Notes: a model not told the origin generated them from the letters alone. A stretch of 56,506 nt of DNA from Sedimenticola sp. (GCA_026994195.1 JALWRH010000069.1:1-56506); one strand, 5' to 3'. Shown: positions 8,940-17,158, counted from the stretch's first letter. Numbers and translations are program-made.

Positions 8940-9632
8940 GTGGAGAAAAAAAAGCATCGCCCTATCCGCAGCTACGTGCTGCGTACCGGGCGTTTCACCC
9001 CCGGACAGCAAAAGGCCTTTGAGCGCTGGTGGCCGGCATTCGGCGTGGATTTCGAGCTGGGCAAGTTGCTGGATCTTCCCGACCTGTTCGGCAACCCCAA
9101 TCCGGTATGGCTGGAGATCGGCTTTGGCAATGGTGAATCCCTGGCAAGAATGGCTCAGGATTTCCCACAACGCAATTTTCTGGGCATCGAGGTGCACACC
9201 CCCGGCGTCGGCCACTTGTTGCTGAAACTGGGTGAAGAAAACATCACCAATGTCAGAGTGATGCACCACGATGCCATGGAGATACTGGAACAATCCCTGG
9301 CGGATGCTTCCCTGGACCGGGTACAGCTATTTTTTCCCGACCCCTGGCACAAGAAGAAACACCACAAACGGCGCATCGTGCGCCCAGCCTTCGTGGAACT
9401 CATGGGCCGGCTGATTGCGCCTGGAGGCGTGTTCCACGCGGCAACAGACTGGCAGGATTACGTCGAACAGATCATGGGCCTGTTTTCCCAAAGGAGCGAC
9501 CTGTTCGAGAACCTGGCTGGAGCAGAAGAATACAGCCCGCGCCCCGACACCCGCCCCATCACCAAGTTTGAGCAACGGGGCCAGCGCCTGGGTCACGGCG
9601 TCTGGGATCTTTTGTTCAGGCGAAAAGCCTGA
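8940..9632 (+). CDS. trmB: tRNA (guanine-N7-)-methyltransferase
   Basis: 230 residues with the Rossmann-type SAM motif EIGFGNGESL near residue 58, the family motif FPDPWHKKKHHKRR near 125 and TD(W)QDY in the C-terminal part. It methylates G46 in the tRNA variable loop. The start is GTG at 8940, two bases after thiG; no in-frame ATG is nearby. An A8 run encodes the first three lysines. The stop TGA abuts the reverse-strand stop of the DsrC-like gene with no gap, forming the palindrome TGATCA. Confidence 0.95.
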   Translation: MEKKKHRPIRSYVLRTGRFTPGQQKAFERWWPAFGVDFELGKLLDLPDLFGNPNPVWLEIGFGNGESLARMAQDFPQRNFLGIEVHTPGVGHLLLKLGEENITNVRVMHHDAMEILEQSLADASLDRVQLFFPDPWHKKKHHKRRIVRPAFVELMGRLIAPGGVFHAATDWQDYVEQIMGLFSQRSDLFENLAGAEEYSPRPDTRPITKFEQRGQRLGHGVWDLLFRRKA

Positions 9633-9977
9633 TCAATGCACACTTCCAAAAGAAAGATCCAGTGTACTGGGCGGCAGGGGCAAACCTGCCAGCCTGCTGG
9701 CCTGGTACACTGGACCGTGAGGAAACAGGGAATACAGGTAACGCTTACCGCCGCGATCCTGGAAACGTTCCGCAAGGGCTTTGATCACATGGCGTGCGGT
9801 ACAGGAAGTGCCATGCTCCTTGCAGTGATTGCGCAGAAAGTAGATCACTTCCCAGTGACCGTCCGTCAGCTCAATGCCTTCTTCTTTGGCCATCTCCATG
9901 GCCTGGGTTTCAGTCCAGTCATCAAAACTGACCGGAGCCTGCATGCGTTCAGGGGAAAGATTGCTCGCAATAGTCAT
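9633..9977 (-). CDS. DsrC/TusE-family protein lacking both C-terminal cysteines (RspA-like)
   Basis: 114 residues with the DsrC/TusE fold signature: ELTDGHWEVIYFLRNHC, RHVIKALAERF, and the C-terminal arm YLYSLFPHGPVYQASRLAGLP. True DsrC carries two redox cysteines in this arm and TusE keeps the penultimate one. Here the inner site is serine (QASR instead of QACR) and the usual GCV ending is replaced by an 11-residue tail without cysteine. The protein thus cannot form the DsrC trisulfide nor relay persulfide like TusE; cysteine-free family members have been proposed to be regulatory (RspA). A GGAGGAG ribosome-binding site precedes ATG 9977. It is divergent from the FetAB-like operon and convergent with trmB. 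Confidence 0.88.
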   Translation of the reverse strand: MTIASNLSPERMQAPVSFDDWTETQAMEMAKEEGIELTDGHWEVIYFLRNHCKEHGTSCTARHVIKALAERFQDRGGKRYLYSLFPHGPVYQASRLAGLPLPPSTLDLSFGSVH

Positions 9978-10012
9978 TTAACGTACTCCTCCAGATTGTT
10001 CATGTTCTCTCA

Positions 10013-10040
10013 TATGCCGGCATTTATGATTTTATGCCGG
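10013..10040. promoter_or_regulatory. Phased direct repeats in the divergent DsrC-like/fetA promoter region
   Basis: TATGCCGG occurs at 10013-10020 and 10033-10040, 20 bp apart (about two helical turns), in the 118-bp gap between divergent genes; the first copy is part of the palindrome ATGCCGGCAT. The intervening stretch is AT-rich. This fits an operator, but no regulator is identified. Confidence 0.4.
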
Positions 10041-10095
10041 TCACACTTGAAGCTTAGCAGTCCTTCAGAATCCTGCCGGAATATCCGCTGCCGCC

Positions 10096-10710
10096 ATGTT
10101 TGCTGCTGATACACCCTTGCTGGAAGTCAGGAATCTGAATACGGATTTCCTGCAGCAAGTCAGCCTGGCCATTCACCGGCAACACTGTCTGGGACTGCAC
10201 GGCGATTCAGGCTCGGGCAAGACCCTGCTCTTGCGCGCCCTGGCCGATCTGGATGTCAACGAGGGAGAGGTGCTTCTGGAGGGCGTTCCCCGGGAAAACT
10301 TCAGCGGCCCGGCCTGGCGTCAGCGGGTAGCCCTGCTGCCGGCGGAAAGCCACTGGTGGGAAGACAGCGTGGGCCTGCATGCATCATCCTGGCCCATGCC
10401 GGTACTGACCGCCTTGGGCTTTTCGGAAGAGGTGCTGCAGTGGCAGACAGGGAGACTGTCCAGCGGGGAAAAACAGCGCCTGGCCCTGGCACGCATGCTG
10501 GCCAACCGGCCGCGGGTGCTGCTCCTGGACGAACCCACCGCCAATCTGGATCGCGGCAATACCGAAACCGTCGAGAAGATCGTTCTTGAGTACCTGGATT
10601 CCCAACAGGCCGCAGCCCTATGGGTGAGCCATGATCCGGCACAGCTGGAGCGGGTGGCCCATCGCCGGGCGCAGATGCGCCAGGGCCGTTTCCAGATGGA
10701 GACAAACTGA
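10096..10710 (+). CDS. ABC transporter ATP-binding protein (FetA/YbbL-like)
   Basis: 204 residues with Walker A GDSGSGKT (about 36-43), signature LSSGEKQRLALAR near 120, Walker B VLLLDEPTANLD near 140 and switch histidine in VSHDP. The short sequence and its coupling to a UPF0014 membrane partner match E. coli FetAB, implicated in iron export and oxidative-stress resistance. The start ATG has no strong ribosome-binding site. The stop is immediately before the permease ATG (one base between). Metal specificity is inferred from homology only. Confidence 0.85.
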   Translation: MFAADTPLLEVRNLNTDFLQQVSLAIHRQHCLGLHGDSGSGKTLLLRALADLDVNEGEVLLEGVPRENFSGPAWRQRVALLPAESHWWEDSVGLHASSWPMPVLTALGFSEEVLQWQTGRLSSGEKQRLALARMLANRPRVLLLDEPTANLDRGNTETVEKIVLEYLDSQQAAALWVSHDPAQLERVAHRRAQMRQGRFQMETN

Positions 10711-10711
10711 C

Positions 10712-11515
10712 ATGGACCTGGTACTGCTTTCTCCCTGGGATCTGGGCGTAGCCGCCGCCCTGGTCTGCCTGCTGGCAGGGCTGTCGTGGATGCTGCGCCT
10801 GGGCATCGGCAGGCAGCTGCTCATTGCCGCAGCCCGCAGTACCGTGCAACTGATGATCCTGGGCATGATTCTCAAGACCCTGTTCGCCCAGACCAGCCTC
10901 GGGCTCATCGCCGCCATGACAGCGGTCATGCTGGCGGTGGCGGGCTACGAGGTCATGGCGCGCCAGCAGCGGCGCTTCCGGGGGAGCTGGGGCTATGCCC
11001 TGGGGACTTCCTCCATGTTCCTGTCCTCTTTTACCATCACCCTGATGGCCCTAACTGTGATCATCCAGGTTAAACCCTGGTATCAACCCCAGTACCTGAT
11101 CCCCCTGTTGGGCATGCTGCTGGGCAACACCATGTCCGGCATCGCCATTGCCCTGGACAATCTCACGCGCAACACCTGGGAACAACGCCATTCCATTGAG
11201 GCGCGCCTGATGCTGGGCCATGAATGGCAGCAGGCCATTGCCGGCATCCGCCGAGACGCCTTGCGCTCAGGTCTTATCCCCATCATCAATGCCATGACCA
11301 CCGCTGGCATCGTCAGCCTGCCGGGCATGATGACCGGACAGATCCTGGGCGGCAGCCCGCCACTGGAAGCAGCCAAATACCAGCTTTTAATCTTGTTTCT
11401 CATCGCCGCAGGATCAGGACTGGGCAGCCTCACAGCGATCTGGGCGGGCAGTCGGCGCCTGTTCGACGAGCGCCAGCGCCTGCGCCTGGACAGGCTTTCG
11501 GCACATAAAAAATAA
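10712..11515 (+). CDS. UPF0014 membrane protein, FetB/YbbM-like permease
   Basis: 267 residues, about seven hydrophobic segments, with family motifs ARSTVQL near residue 37, NTMSGIAIAL, EARLMLG and GIVSLPGMMTGQILGG. This family is the membrane subunit partnered with FetA-type ATPases. ATG 10712 is taken because it directly follows the ATPase stop; longer in-frame versions would overlap the upstream gene in another frame. It ends before a short gap to a small secreted protein gene. Confidence 0.88.
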   Translation: MDLVLLSPWDLGVAAALVCLLAGLSWMLRLGIGRQLLIAAARSTVQLMILGMILKTLFAQTSLGLIAAMTAVMLAVAGYEVMARQQRRFRGSWGYALGTSSMFLSSFTITLMALTVIIQVKPWYQPQYLIPLLGMLLGNTMSGIAIALDNLTRNTWEQRHSIEARLMLGHEWQQAIAGIRRDALRSGLIPIINAMTTAGIVSLPGMMTGQILGGSPPLEAAKYQLLILFLIAAGSGLGSLTAIWAGSRRLFDERQRLRLDRLSAHKK

Positions 11516-11582
11516 CCCCGCCGGTCAACCCGTAGCCGTTTCAGGCGTTATCCAGATTACACAGACCTACTGGAGACACGCC

Positions 11583-11840
11583 ATGAAAGCATCCAAACCC
11601 AAGATTCTTCTCACCGCTGTCCTGGGCAGCATCCTGCTGGCCCTGCCAGCCCTGAGCTTTGCCCACGGCCATCACCGTGGGTACAAGGTCGTCGTGGTCA
11701 AACCTGTCACACCGCGGAAAAAGGTGGTGGTGGTCTATGAACGGCCCCGGCGTCATTGCTACTACCCCTGCTGGTATGGGCCGCGGCGGGCCGCCGCCCA
11801 TGCCCTTGTTGACTACGTCTGGTGGGAATCCCGGCACTGA
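11583..11840 (+). CDS. Small secreted basic protein, unknown function
   Basis: 85 residues. A classic signal peptide (KILLTAVLGSILLALPALSFA) is followed by a short mature part rich in His, Lys, Arg, Tyr and Val, with the repeated pattern KVVVVKP...KKVVVVYERP and two cysteines in CYYPCWY. No family is recognised. A GGAG ribosome-binding site lies eight bases before ATG. The mature protein is probably periplasmic. It ends just before a 14-bp inverted repeat shared with the convergent gene. Confidence 0.65.
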   Translation: MKASKPKILLTAVLGSILLALPALSFAHGHHRGYKVVVVKPVTPRKKVVVVYERPRRHCYYPCWYGPRRAAAHALVDYVWWESRH

Positions 11841-11848
11841 CAACATGA

Positions 11849-11899
11849 GCAGGGAAGGCCAGTCACGGCTTCAGCTGTCACCCGCCTGGCCTTCCCTGC
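11849..11899. terminator. Inverted repeat between convergent genes
   Basis: A perfect 14-bp stem (GCAGGGAAGGCCAG / CTGGCCTTCCCTGC, arms 11849-11862 and 11886-11899, 23-nt loop). The right arm is within the 3' coding end of the minus-strand membrane protein gene. There is no T-tract, so termination is likely only in combination with other factors. Confidence 0.45.
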
Positions 11900-12107
11900 G
11901 CCATTCCCGCCATACCTTGACGCCCAAAAGCACCCAGGGAGCGCCATGAAGCATGAGATCAAAGATATCCAGAGGGCGCACCAGTGTCCCGGCCGACAGC
12001 ATTTTCAGCTTCTCCCATACATGAGGCTCAGGCGTAAAAGGCATCAGGCCAAAAAACAAAGCCGCCAATACCAGATACCCCATGGGAATTTCGTCTATCC
12101 ACTTCAT
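11871..12107 (-). CDS. Small inner-membrane protein, function unknown
   Basis: 78 residues from ATG 12107, which has AGGAAT eight bases upstream. Two hydrophobic stretches flank a conserved-looking segment with PEPHVWEKLKML and RPLDIFDLMLH, a pattern I recognise from small gammaproteobacterial membrane proteins often loosely labelled RND-transporter-related. The protein ends in a basic RREWRREG-type tail. There is no evidence for transport by itself. It is convergent with the small secreted protein gene. Confidence 0.6.
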   Translation of the reverse strand: MKWIDEIPMGYLVLAALFFGLMPFTPEPHVWEKLKMLSAGTLVRPLDIFDLMLHGAPWVLLGVKVWREWRREGQAGDS

Positions 12108-12265
12108 TGGCACAATTCCTCTATCGTTCTTCGGTGGATGGCCGTATCTGACTCGCTGAAATAGCAATAGATGATGGTGTCCACATCAAGTCTGGTAATA
12201 TCACCTGTATAAACCTCCAATCTTTCACAGGCATCTCGCCTGTTGGACCCCGGGATACTCATACC

Positions 12266-12685
12266 GTGATCGCCACTCTGTTCGCTATTCTACTGCTGGG
12301 ACTTATCATCATCTTCTGGATGAATGCCGCCCGCGCCCGGGAATTTGCGGTGGGCATCAGCCGCGCGGCCTGCAATCGTGAAAGATACCAGTTGCTGGAT
12401 GACAGCGTCTACCTGCAACGGGTAGGCCTGCGCTGGACAACCTCTGGTCTGCGTTTTCGGCGCATGTACCGGTTCGACTACAGCGCAAACGGCAGCTTAC
12501 GCGACAGCGGTTATGTGCTGCTCCTGGGCAATCAGCTGGAAGCCGTGCATCTTCAGGGAAGGCACACCATCGAGCAGGAGATGCAGAAAAGCCATTCTGA
12601 ACCCTCCCCCCCTGAGACGGATATCCCTGCAGGCAATGTCATACCCTTTCCAGGGAAGCAACGCAGACATTCAGACAAGCCCTGA
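12266..12685 (+). CDS. DUF3301-type membrane-anchored protein
   Basis: 139 residues starting at GTG. One N-terminal membrane anchor (about 1-20) is followed by AREFAVGISRAACNRERYQLLDDSVYL and RRMYRFDYSANG, which match my memory of the DUF3301 family of gammaproteobacteria; the last 40 residues are polar and probably disordered. Function is unknown. It stands alone, convergent with a secreted protein gene. Confidence 0.7.
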   Translation: MIATLFAILLLGLIIIFWMNAARAREFAVGISRAACNRERYQLLDDSVYLQRVGLRWTTSGLRFRRMYRFDYSANGSLRDSGYVLLLGNQLEAVHLQGRHTIEQEMQKSHSEPSPPETDIPAGNVIPFPGKQRRHSDKP

Positions 12686-12707
12686 ACCTCCAGGCTCTGG
12701 ACAGCCG

Positions 12708-13208
12708 TCAGTAGTAAACCACTTCCCGACGCGTGGAAAGACAGGCATTACCGCCATTCTGGGGGGTGAGATACGCATTGACAGAATCATCCTTGTTCTT
12801 CAGAACAAGAGTGGCATTCTTCATTGATCCCACAAAATCGAATTCAGAAAACACCTCTTCACGAATAATGGAACAGGACTTGTTCCACAACGTAGTTTCA
12901 TTGTATTCGGCAAAACACCTGTTGGTTGCGTCCGGCCCCACGATCATGGAAATGTGGCTGTCGCCGTCCGAGTATGCTTTGACCAGGAAGGAGGAAAACA
13001 TGCGTTTGTCAGTATCATCCGTGTTCCATACATCATGGGAAGCATGGTCGTGATCTCCCACAATGAAGTTACCTACCACTTTCACTTTCTCCAGGCAGGT
13101 CTTGATTCCCTGTTTCTTGGCCGTCTGATAGGCAGACACATCGTCCGCAACGGCAATTGCGCCCTCATTCATTATGAGCGCAAAGATGAGTATTCTCATG
13201 GGTTTCAT
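12708..13208 (-). CDS. Secreted hypothetical protein with conserved-looking cysteines
   Basis: 166 residues from ATG 13208; a second ATG at 13199 gives MRILIFALI, also a workable signal peptide start. After a short signal sequence the mature part has four cysteines (KTCLEK, NRCFAEY, KSCSI, NACLS), suggesting two disulfides in the periplasm. Composition is less GC-rich than the neighbours. No family recognised. It lies just downstream of sspB on the same strand and overlaps no other gene from this start. Confidence 0.6.
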   Translation of the reverse strand: MKPMRILIFALIMNEGAIAVADDVSAYQTAKKQGIKTCLEKVKVVGNFIVGDHDHASHDVWNTDDTDKRMFSSFLVKAYSDGDSHISMIVGPDATNRCFAEYNETTLWNKSCSIIREEVFSEFDFVGSMKNATLVLKNKDDSVNAYLTPQNGGNACLSTRREVVYY

Positions 13209-13230
13209 GGTTTTTCCCACTATAGCCGCC

Positions 13231-13620
13231 TCATTTGACAACCTTCAGGGAAGGCCGCCCCCCGGAAGCTGGCGTACTGTCGTCCGGCTGCTCAGGAGGC
13301 GTATCCCCGCCATCATCTTCCGGAAACAACATGCCCTGGCCATTTTCCCGGGCATAGATACCGAGTACCGCGCTGACCGGAACCAGGACACTCATGGGCG
13401 TGCCGGAAAAACGCGCGCCAAAGGAAATATAGTCATTGCCCAGTTCCAGATCACGGGCGGCACTGGCGCTGATATTGAGCACGATGCGGCCGTCTTCGAC
13501 AAACTGCCGGGGAATTTCCACCCCTTCAGCATCGGCATTGACCAGCAGATGCGGCGTCAGGCCGTTGTCACTGATCCATTGCCAGATGGCGCGAACCAGG
13601 TAGGGGCGGTTGGAAGTCAT
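13231..13620 (-). CDS. sspB: ClpXP adaptor SspB
   Basis: 129 residues. The N-terminal 105 residues (RPYLVRAIWQWISDNGLTPHLLVNA, ISFGARFSG, VSAVLGIYARENGQGM) form the SspB substrate-binding domain that recognises ssrA-tagged proteins; an acidic, Pro-rich linker follows and the end SLKVVK is the XB-type motif that docks on ClpX. It lies 12 bp behind sspA, the standard order. Confidence 0.96.
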   Translation of the reverse strand: MTSNRPYLVRAIWQWISDNGLTPHLLVNADAEGVEIPRQFVEDGRIVLNISASAARDLELGNDYISFGARFSGTPMSVLVPVSAVLGIYARENGQGMLFPEDDGGDTPPEQPDDSTPASGGRPSLKVVK

Positions 13621-13632
13621 GGCGAGGCCCGG

Positions 13633-14250
13633 CTACAGGCGCATCTCCCGCTCCGCCTCAGTGAGGCTCTGGGCGAAGGCTTCACGCTTGAACAGGCGCG
13701 CTGCATAAGCGTTGAAGATATTGGAAGACTTGTTCTCCAGCTCGATGCCCAGATACGGCAGGCGCCACAGCAAAGGTGCAATGCTTGCATCCACCACGGA
13801 AAATTCTTCGCTCATGAAATAAGGTTTGGCCGCCAGAATCGGAGCACTGGCAATCAGGCTTTCCTTCAGTTCCTTACGCGCCTTGGTGGCAGGTTTGCCT
13901 CCACCGAGTATGGTGTTCACCCGGCTGTACCAGTCCTGCTCCACCCGGTACATGTACATGCGGAAAGTGGCCCGGGAGACGGGATCGACAGGCAACAGAG
14001 GGGGATGGGGATAGCGCTCATCCAGATATTCCAGAATAATGCGCGAATCGAACAATACCAGGTCACGATCCACCAGGGTAGGCGCCGTGCCATAGGGATT
14101 GAGATCCATGACATCTTCAGGGAGATTGAGTGGATCGACATCCACGATATCGGTAGTTACATGCTTTTCCGCCAGTACCAGGCGTACGCGATGGCTGTGC
14201 AGATCCGCCGGATCAGAGAACAGTGTCATGATTGATCTTCTTGTTGCCAA
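13633..14250 (-). CDS. sspA: Stringent starvation protein A
   Basis: 205 residues, glutathione-S-transferase fold without catalytic function, an RNA-polymerase-associated regulator. Recognisable stretches are TLFSDPADLHSHRVRLVLAEKHV, SRIILEYLDERYPHPPLLPVDP, PLLWRLPYLGIEL and the end SLTEAEREMRL. Two starts are possible: ATG 14229, or TTG 14250, which is preceded by AGGAAG at ideal spacing and restores the RRSIMTLF segment corresponding to KRSVMTLF in E. coli SspA; I prefer TTG. The gene follows petABC after a hairpin terminator. Confidence 0.93.
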   Translation of the reverse strand: MATRRSIMTLFSDPADLHSHRVRLVLAEKHVTTDIVDVDPLNLPEDVMDLNPYGTAPTLVDRDLVLFDSRIILEYLDERYPHPPLLPVDPVSRATFRMYMYRVEQDWYSRVNTILGGGKPATKARKELKESLIASAPILAAKPYFMSEEFSVVDASIAPLLWRLPYLGIELENKSSNIFNAYAARLFKREAFAQSLTEAEREMRL

Positions 14251-14310
14251 TGGAAGCTTCCTGTTTACATTACCGCAGCCGATGCTATCGGTGATAAACA
14301 CCAGATGCGG

Positions 14311-14341
14311 AAAAGGCGCACAGTATAGCAGACTGTGCGCC
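14311..14341 (-). terminator. Intrinsic terminator after petC
   Basis: Perfect ten-bp stem (arms 14315-14324 and 14332-14341, 7-nt loop) followed on the minus strand by TTTT. It separates petABC from sspAB, probably allowing partial read-through because the T-run is short. Confidence 0.7.
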
Positions 14342-14392
14342 TTTCCGGGGCATTGTCACGCCCGAAGGCGTGGCAGAAGGAGGTGCCCTGGA

Positions 14393-15121
14393 TCAGTGCA
14401 CGTCTTTCCAGTACTCCTTCTTGAGCATTACGGACACCACGAAGAACACCAGCAGGAACAGCATCACCCAGATTCCCAGATGTTGGCGTTCCTGTTTCAT
14501 GGGTTCTGCCACATAGGTCAGAAATGTGGTCAGATCGCGGGCCAGCTGGTCGTACTCTTCAGGAGACAGGCGCCCTGGCTTGACCAGTTTCAGCTCCTTG
14601 ACATGTTCATTGCCGTGTTCGTCTTTTTCTATCACAGCTTCCTGAACACCCTGAAGCTCCATCAGCACATGAGGCATCCCCACGTTGGGGAACACCACAT
14701 TGTTGACGCCAAAGGGACGGCTTTCATCAACATAAAAGCTCTTCAGGTAAGTGTAGATCCAGTCCGCATGGCCATGCTTCAGACGGGCCTCCAGAGTCAG
14801 ATCCGGCGGGGTCTTGCCAAACCAGTCAGCAGAAGCGCCTTCGGGCATGGAAGTCGTGATCAGATCACCGATTTTCCCCTCAGAAAACATCAGGTTGTTC
14901 AGAATCTGCTCCTTGGTCAGACCAAAATTTTCAAAAAGCTCATAACGAACATACTTGAGAGAGTGGCAGCCCTGACAGTAATTGACGAAATACTTGGCAC
15001 CCCGCTGCATGGCAGCATGATCCGTCAAATCAACATTGGCTGATTCCAGATGATGCCCTTCATTGGCGAAACCAACGAGAGGCAACAGTGCCAAAGAAAG
15101 GATTGCGATCAGTTTTTTCAT
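14393..15121 (-). CDS. petC: Cytochrome c1 of the bc1 complex
   Basis: 242 residues. A signal peptide (KKLIAILSLALLPLVGFA) precedes a c-type heme site CQGCHSLKYVRY near residue 50, a candidate axial methionine in TSMPEG, and a C-terminal membrane anchor (about 218-235). It receives electrons from the Rieske protein and passes them to soluble cytochromes c on the periplasmic face. The start overlaps the cytochrome b stop by four bases. Confidence 0.97.
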   Translation of the reverse strand: MKKLIAILSLALLPLVGFANEGHHLESANVDLTDHAAMQRGAKYFVNYCQGCHSLKYVRYELFENFGLTKEQILNNLMFSEGKIGDLITTSMPEGASADWFGKTPPDLTLEARLKHGHADWIYTYLKSFYVDESRPFGVNNVVFPNVGMPHVLMELQGVQEAVIEKDEHGNEHVKELKLVKPGRLSPEEYDQLARDLTTFLTYVAEPMKQERQHLGIWVMLFLLVFFVVSVMLKKEYWKDVH

Positions 15122-16347
15122 TTGGTCACCCTCTCTGGTACGGGCTTGGTCTTGTCAATCTTGCTGTAGATCGGCATACCAAGGAAGAACAGGAAATACA
15201 AGATGGTGCATACCTGCGCCAGCAAGGTACGGCCTGGCGTGGAAGGCTGCATGCCCAGATAACCCAATATGACGAACACCACCACAAACATGACGATCAT
15301 CGCCTTGGAAATGGGTCCCTTGTAACGAATGGATTTCACAGGGCTTCTGTCCAGCCAGGGCAGGAAGAAGAGCACCACGATGGATGCGCCCATGACCAGC
15401 ACACCCCATACCTGGGTTCCGGCAAAACTGGGTACTGCACGCAGCATGGCGTAGAAAGGCGTGAAATACCATACAGGAGCGATATGCTCAGGCGTCTTCA
15501 GAGGGTTGGCCGGTTCGAAGTTGGGCGCCTCCAGGAAGTACCCGCCCATATCCGGCAGGAAGAACACAATCCCCAGGAAGATGATGAGGAAACCCACCAC
15601 ACCGGCGATATCTTTCACGCTGTAGTAAGGGTGGAAGGGAATACCATCGGCAGGCGCCGTATCGCTCCAGCGATTGCCCTTGGGACCTTTCTTGATTTCG
15701 ATGCCATCGGGGTTGTTGGAGCCCACTTTATGCAATGCCACGATATGAATGAATACCAAGGCAGCCAGAATAAATGGCAGCAGGAAGTGGAAGGCAAAGA
15801 ACCGGTTCAGGGTGGCATCAGAGATGACATAGTCACCACGAATCCACACAGACAGGTCATCACCGATCACGGGAATAGCGGAGAACAGGTTGACGATGAC
15901 CTGGGCTCCCCAGTAGGACATCTGACCCCAGGGCAACAGATAGCCAAAGAAAGCTGTAGCCATCATCGCCACATAGATGATCATACCGATGATCCACAGC
16001 AGTTCCCGTGGTTTGCGGTAGGACCCGTACATCAGTCCCCGGAACATGTGCAGATAGATGACGATGAAGAAGGCCGAAGCGCCGGTGGAGTGCAGGTAGC
16101 GGATCAGCCAGCCCCAGTTCACATCACGCATGATGTATTCGACGGAAGCGAAGGCCAGGGTGGCATCGGGCTTGTAACTCATAGCCAGCCAAATGCCGGT
16201 CACGATCTGGTTGACCAGAACCAGCATGGCCAAAGAACCGAAGAAATACCAGAAATTGAAATTCTTGGGCGCGTAGTACTGCGCCAGATGTTCGTTCCAC
16301 ACCTTGGTGGCGGGGAAACGCTCGTCTATCCAGGTCATCAGGCTCAT
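15118..16347 (-). CDS. petB: Cytochrome b of the bc1 complex
   Basis: 409 residues, eight predicted membrane helices. Heme ligands are visible in RYLHSTGAS/IYLHMFRGL and FAFHFLLPF/FIHIVALHKVG. The Qo-site motif reads PVWY instead of the mitochondrial PEWY; this variant is common in beta- and gammaproteobacteria. It is the quinol-oxidising core subunit of complex III. Start and stop are coupled by four-base overlaps to the Rieske and cytochrome c1 genes. Confidence 0.97.
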   Translation of the reverse strand: MSLMTWIDERFPATKVWNEHLAQYYAPKNFNFWYFFGSLAMLVLVNQIVTGIWLAMSYKPDATLAFASVEYIMRDVNWGWLIRYLHSTGASAFFIVIYLHMFRGLMYGSYRKPRELLWIIGMIIYVAMMATAFFGYLLPWGQMSYWGAQVIVNLFSAIPVIGDDLSVWIRGDYVISDATLNRFFAFHFLLPFILAALVFIHIVALHKVGSNNPDGIEIKKGPKGNRWSDTAPADGIPFHPYYSVKDIAGVVGFLIIFLGIVFFLPDMGGYFLEAPNFEPANPLKTPEHIAPVWYFTPFYAMLRAVPSFAGTQVWGVLVMGASIVVLFFLPWLDRSPVKSIRYKGPISKAMIVMFVVVFVILGYLGMQPSTPGRTLLAQVCTILYFLFFLGMPIYSKIDKTKPVPERVTK

Positions 16348-16940
16348 GCCGCACCTCCATCGTCTGCACCAATAAGCACTCTCGTATCACTGAGATATTT
16401 GTGCGGGGGAATCACCAGGTTGGTCGGGGCAGGCACGCCCTTGAATACCCGTGCGGCAAGATCGAACTTGGAACCATGACAGGGACAGAAGAAACCACCC
16501 TGCCATTCAGGGCCGAGATCAGCCGGGGCGATATCCGGACGATAGGTAGGCGAACAGCCCAAGTGGGTGCAGATGCCTACGGCAATCAGATATTCCGGTT
16601 TGATGGAACGGTGCCAGTTCTTGCAGTACTCAGGCTGCTGGGGAACCTCGGAATCGGGATCCACCAGATGGCTGGTGTTCTCCTTGAGATTCTTCAGCGT
16701 TTCTTCAGTGCGGCGTACCACCCAGCAAACCTTGCCGCGCCATTTGACGCGCAACAACGCACCTGGCTCGATTTTGCCGATGTCAGCCTCTTCCGGTGCG
16801 CCCAGGGCCTTGGCACGGGCGCTGGGTTGCCAGTAGCTGATAAAAGGAACGAGGGCAAAGCCCGCGCCAACCGCACCGATGCCAGCGGTAGCTGTAATCA
16901 ACATGCGGCGTTTTTTGAGGTCCACGCCTTGTGAGCTCAT
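16344..16940 (-). CDS. petA: Rieske iron-sulfur subunit of the bc1 complex
   Basis: 198 residues. An N-terminal KKRRMLITATAGIGAVGAGFALVPF region is a twin-arginine-like anchor (KKRR rather than strict SRRxFLK). Cluster ligands are CTHLGC and CPCHGS near residues 125 and 154. It shuttles electrons from ubiquinol to cytochrome c1. First gene of petABC; GGGGGATTCC upstream may act as ribosome-binding site. A 265-bp non-coding stretch separates it from the nif3-like gene. Confidence 0.97.
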   Translation of the reverse strand: MSSQGVDLKKRRMLITATAGIGAVGAGFALVPFISYWQPSARAKALGAPEEADIGKIEPGALLRVKWRGKVCWVVRRTEETLKNLKENTSHLVDPDSEVPQQPEYCKNWHRSIKPEYLIAVGICTHLGCSPTYRPDIAPADLGPEWQGGFFCPCHGSKFDLAARVFKGVPAPTNLVIPPHKYLSDTRVLIGADDGGAA

Positions 16941-17010
16941 GGATGGAATCCCCCAGTAGCTAGTGAAAAGTTTAGGAAAATATTCCCGCAGACACAGATC
17001 TGCAGTGTTT

Positions 17011-17035
17011 CAGAATATACTAATTTTCTATTCTG
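17011..17035. promoter_or_regulatory. Inverted repeat upstream of petABC
   Basis: CAGAATA and TATTCTG (7-bp arms, 11-bp spacer) lie about 70-95 bp before the petA start in an AT-rich part of the 265-bp intergenic stretch. It could be an operator or part of the pet promoter; no regulator assigned. Confidence 0.3.
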
Positions 17036-17141
17036 AAGATAACTGAGGATTTTCACCCAATTACCGTGTTTGGTCAAGGTTGAAAGGGGTTTAATTTTTC
17101 TATGGGAGCCTATGCAAAACAGTCGGCTCTTTTTGAAAACG

Positions 17142-17158
17142 ACCCAGCCATGCTGGGT
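17142..17158 (-). terminator. Weak intrinsic terminator after the nif3-like gene
   Basis: ACCCAGC-CAT-GCTGGGT hairpin followed on the minus strand by CGTTTTC. Located 48 bp past the stop of the nif3-like gene. Confidence 0.45.

Noticed and set aside
8946-8953. A8 run at the start of trmB as programmed frameshift site
   Set aside because: It simply encodes three lysines; the alternative frames are not meaningful.
15470-16160. PVWY in cytochrome b as an aberrant Qo site
   Set aside because: This variant is widespread in beta- and gammaproteobacterial cytochrome b.
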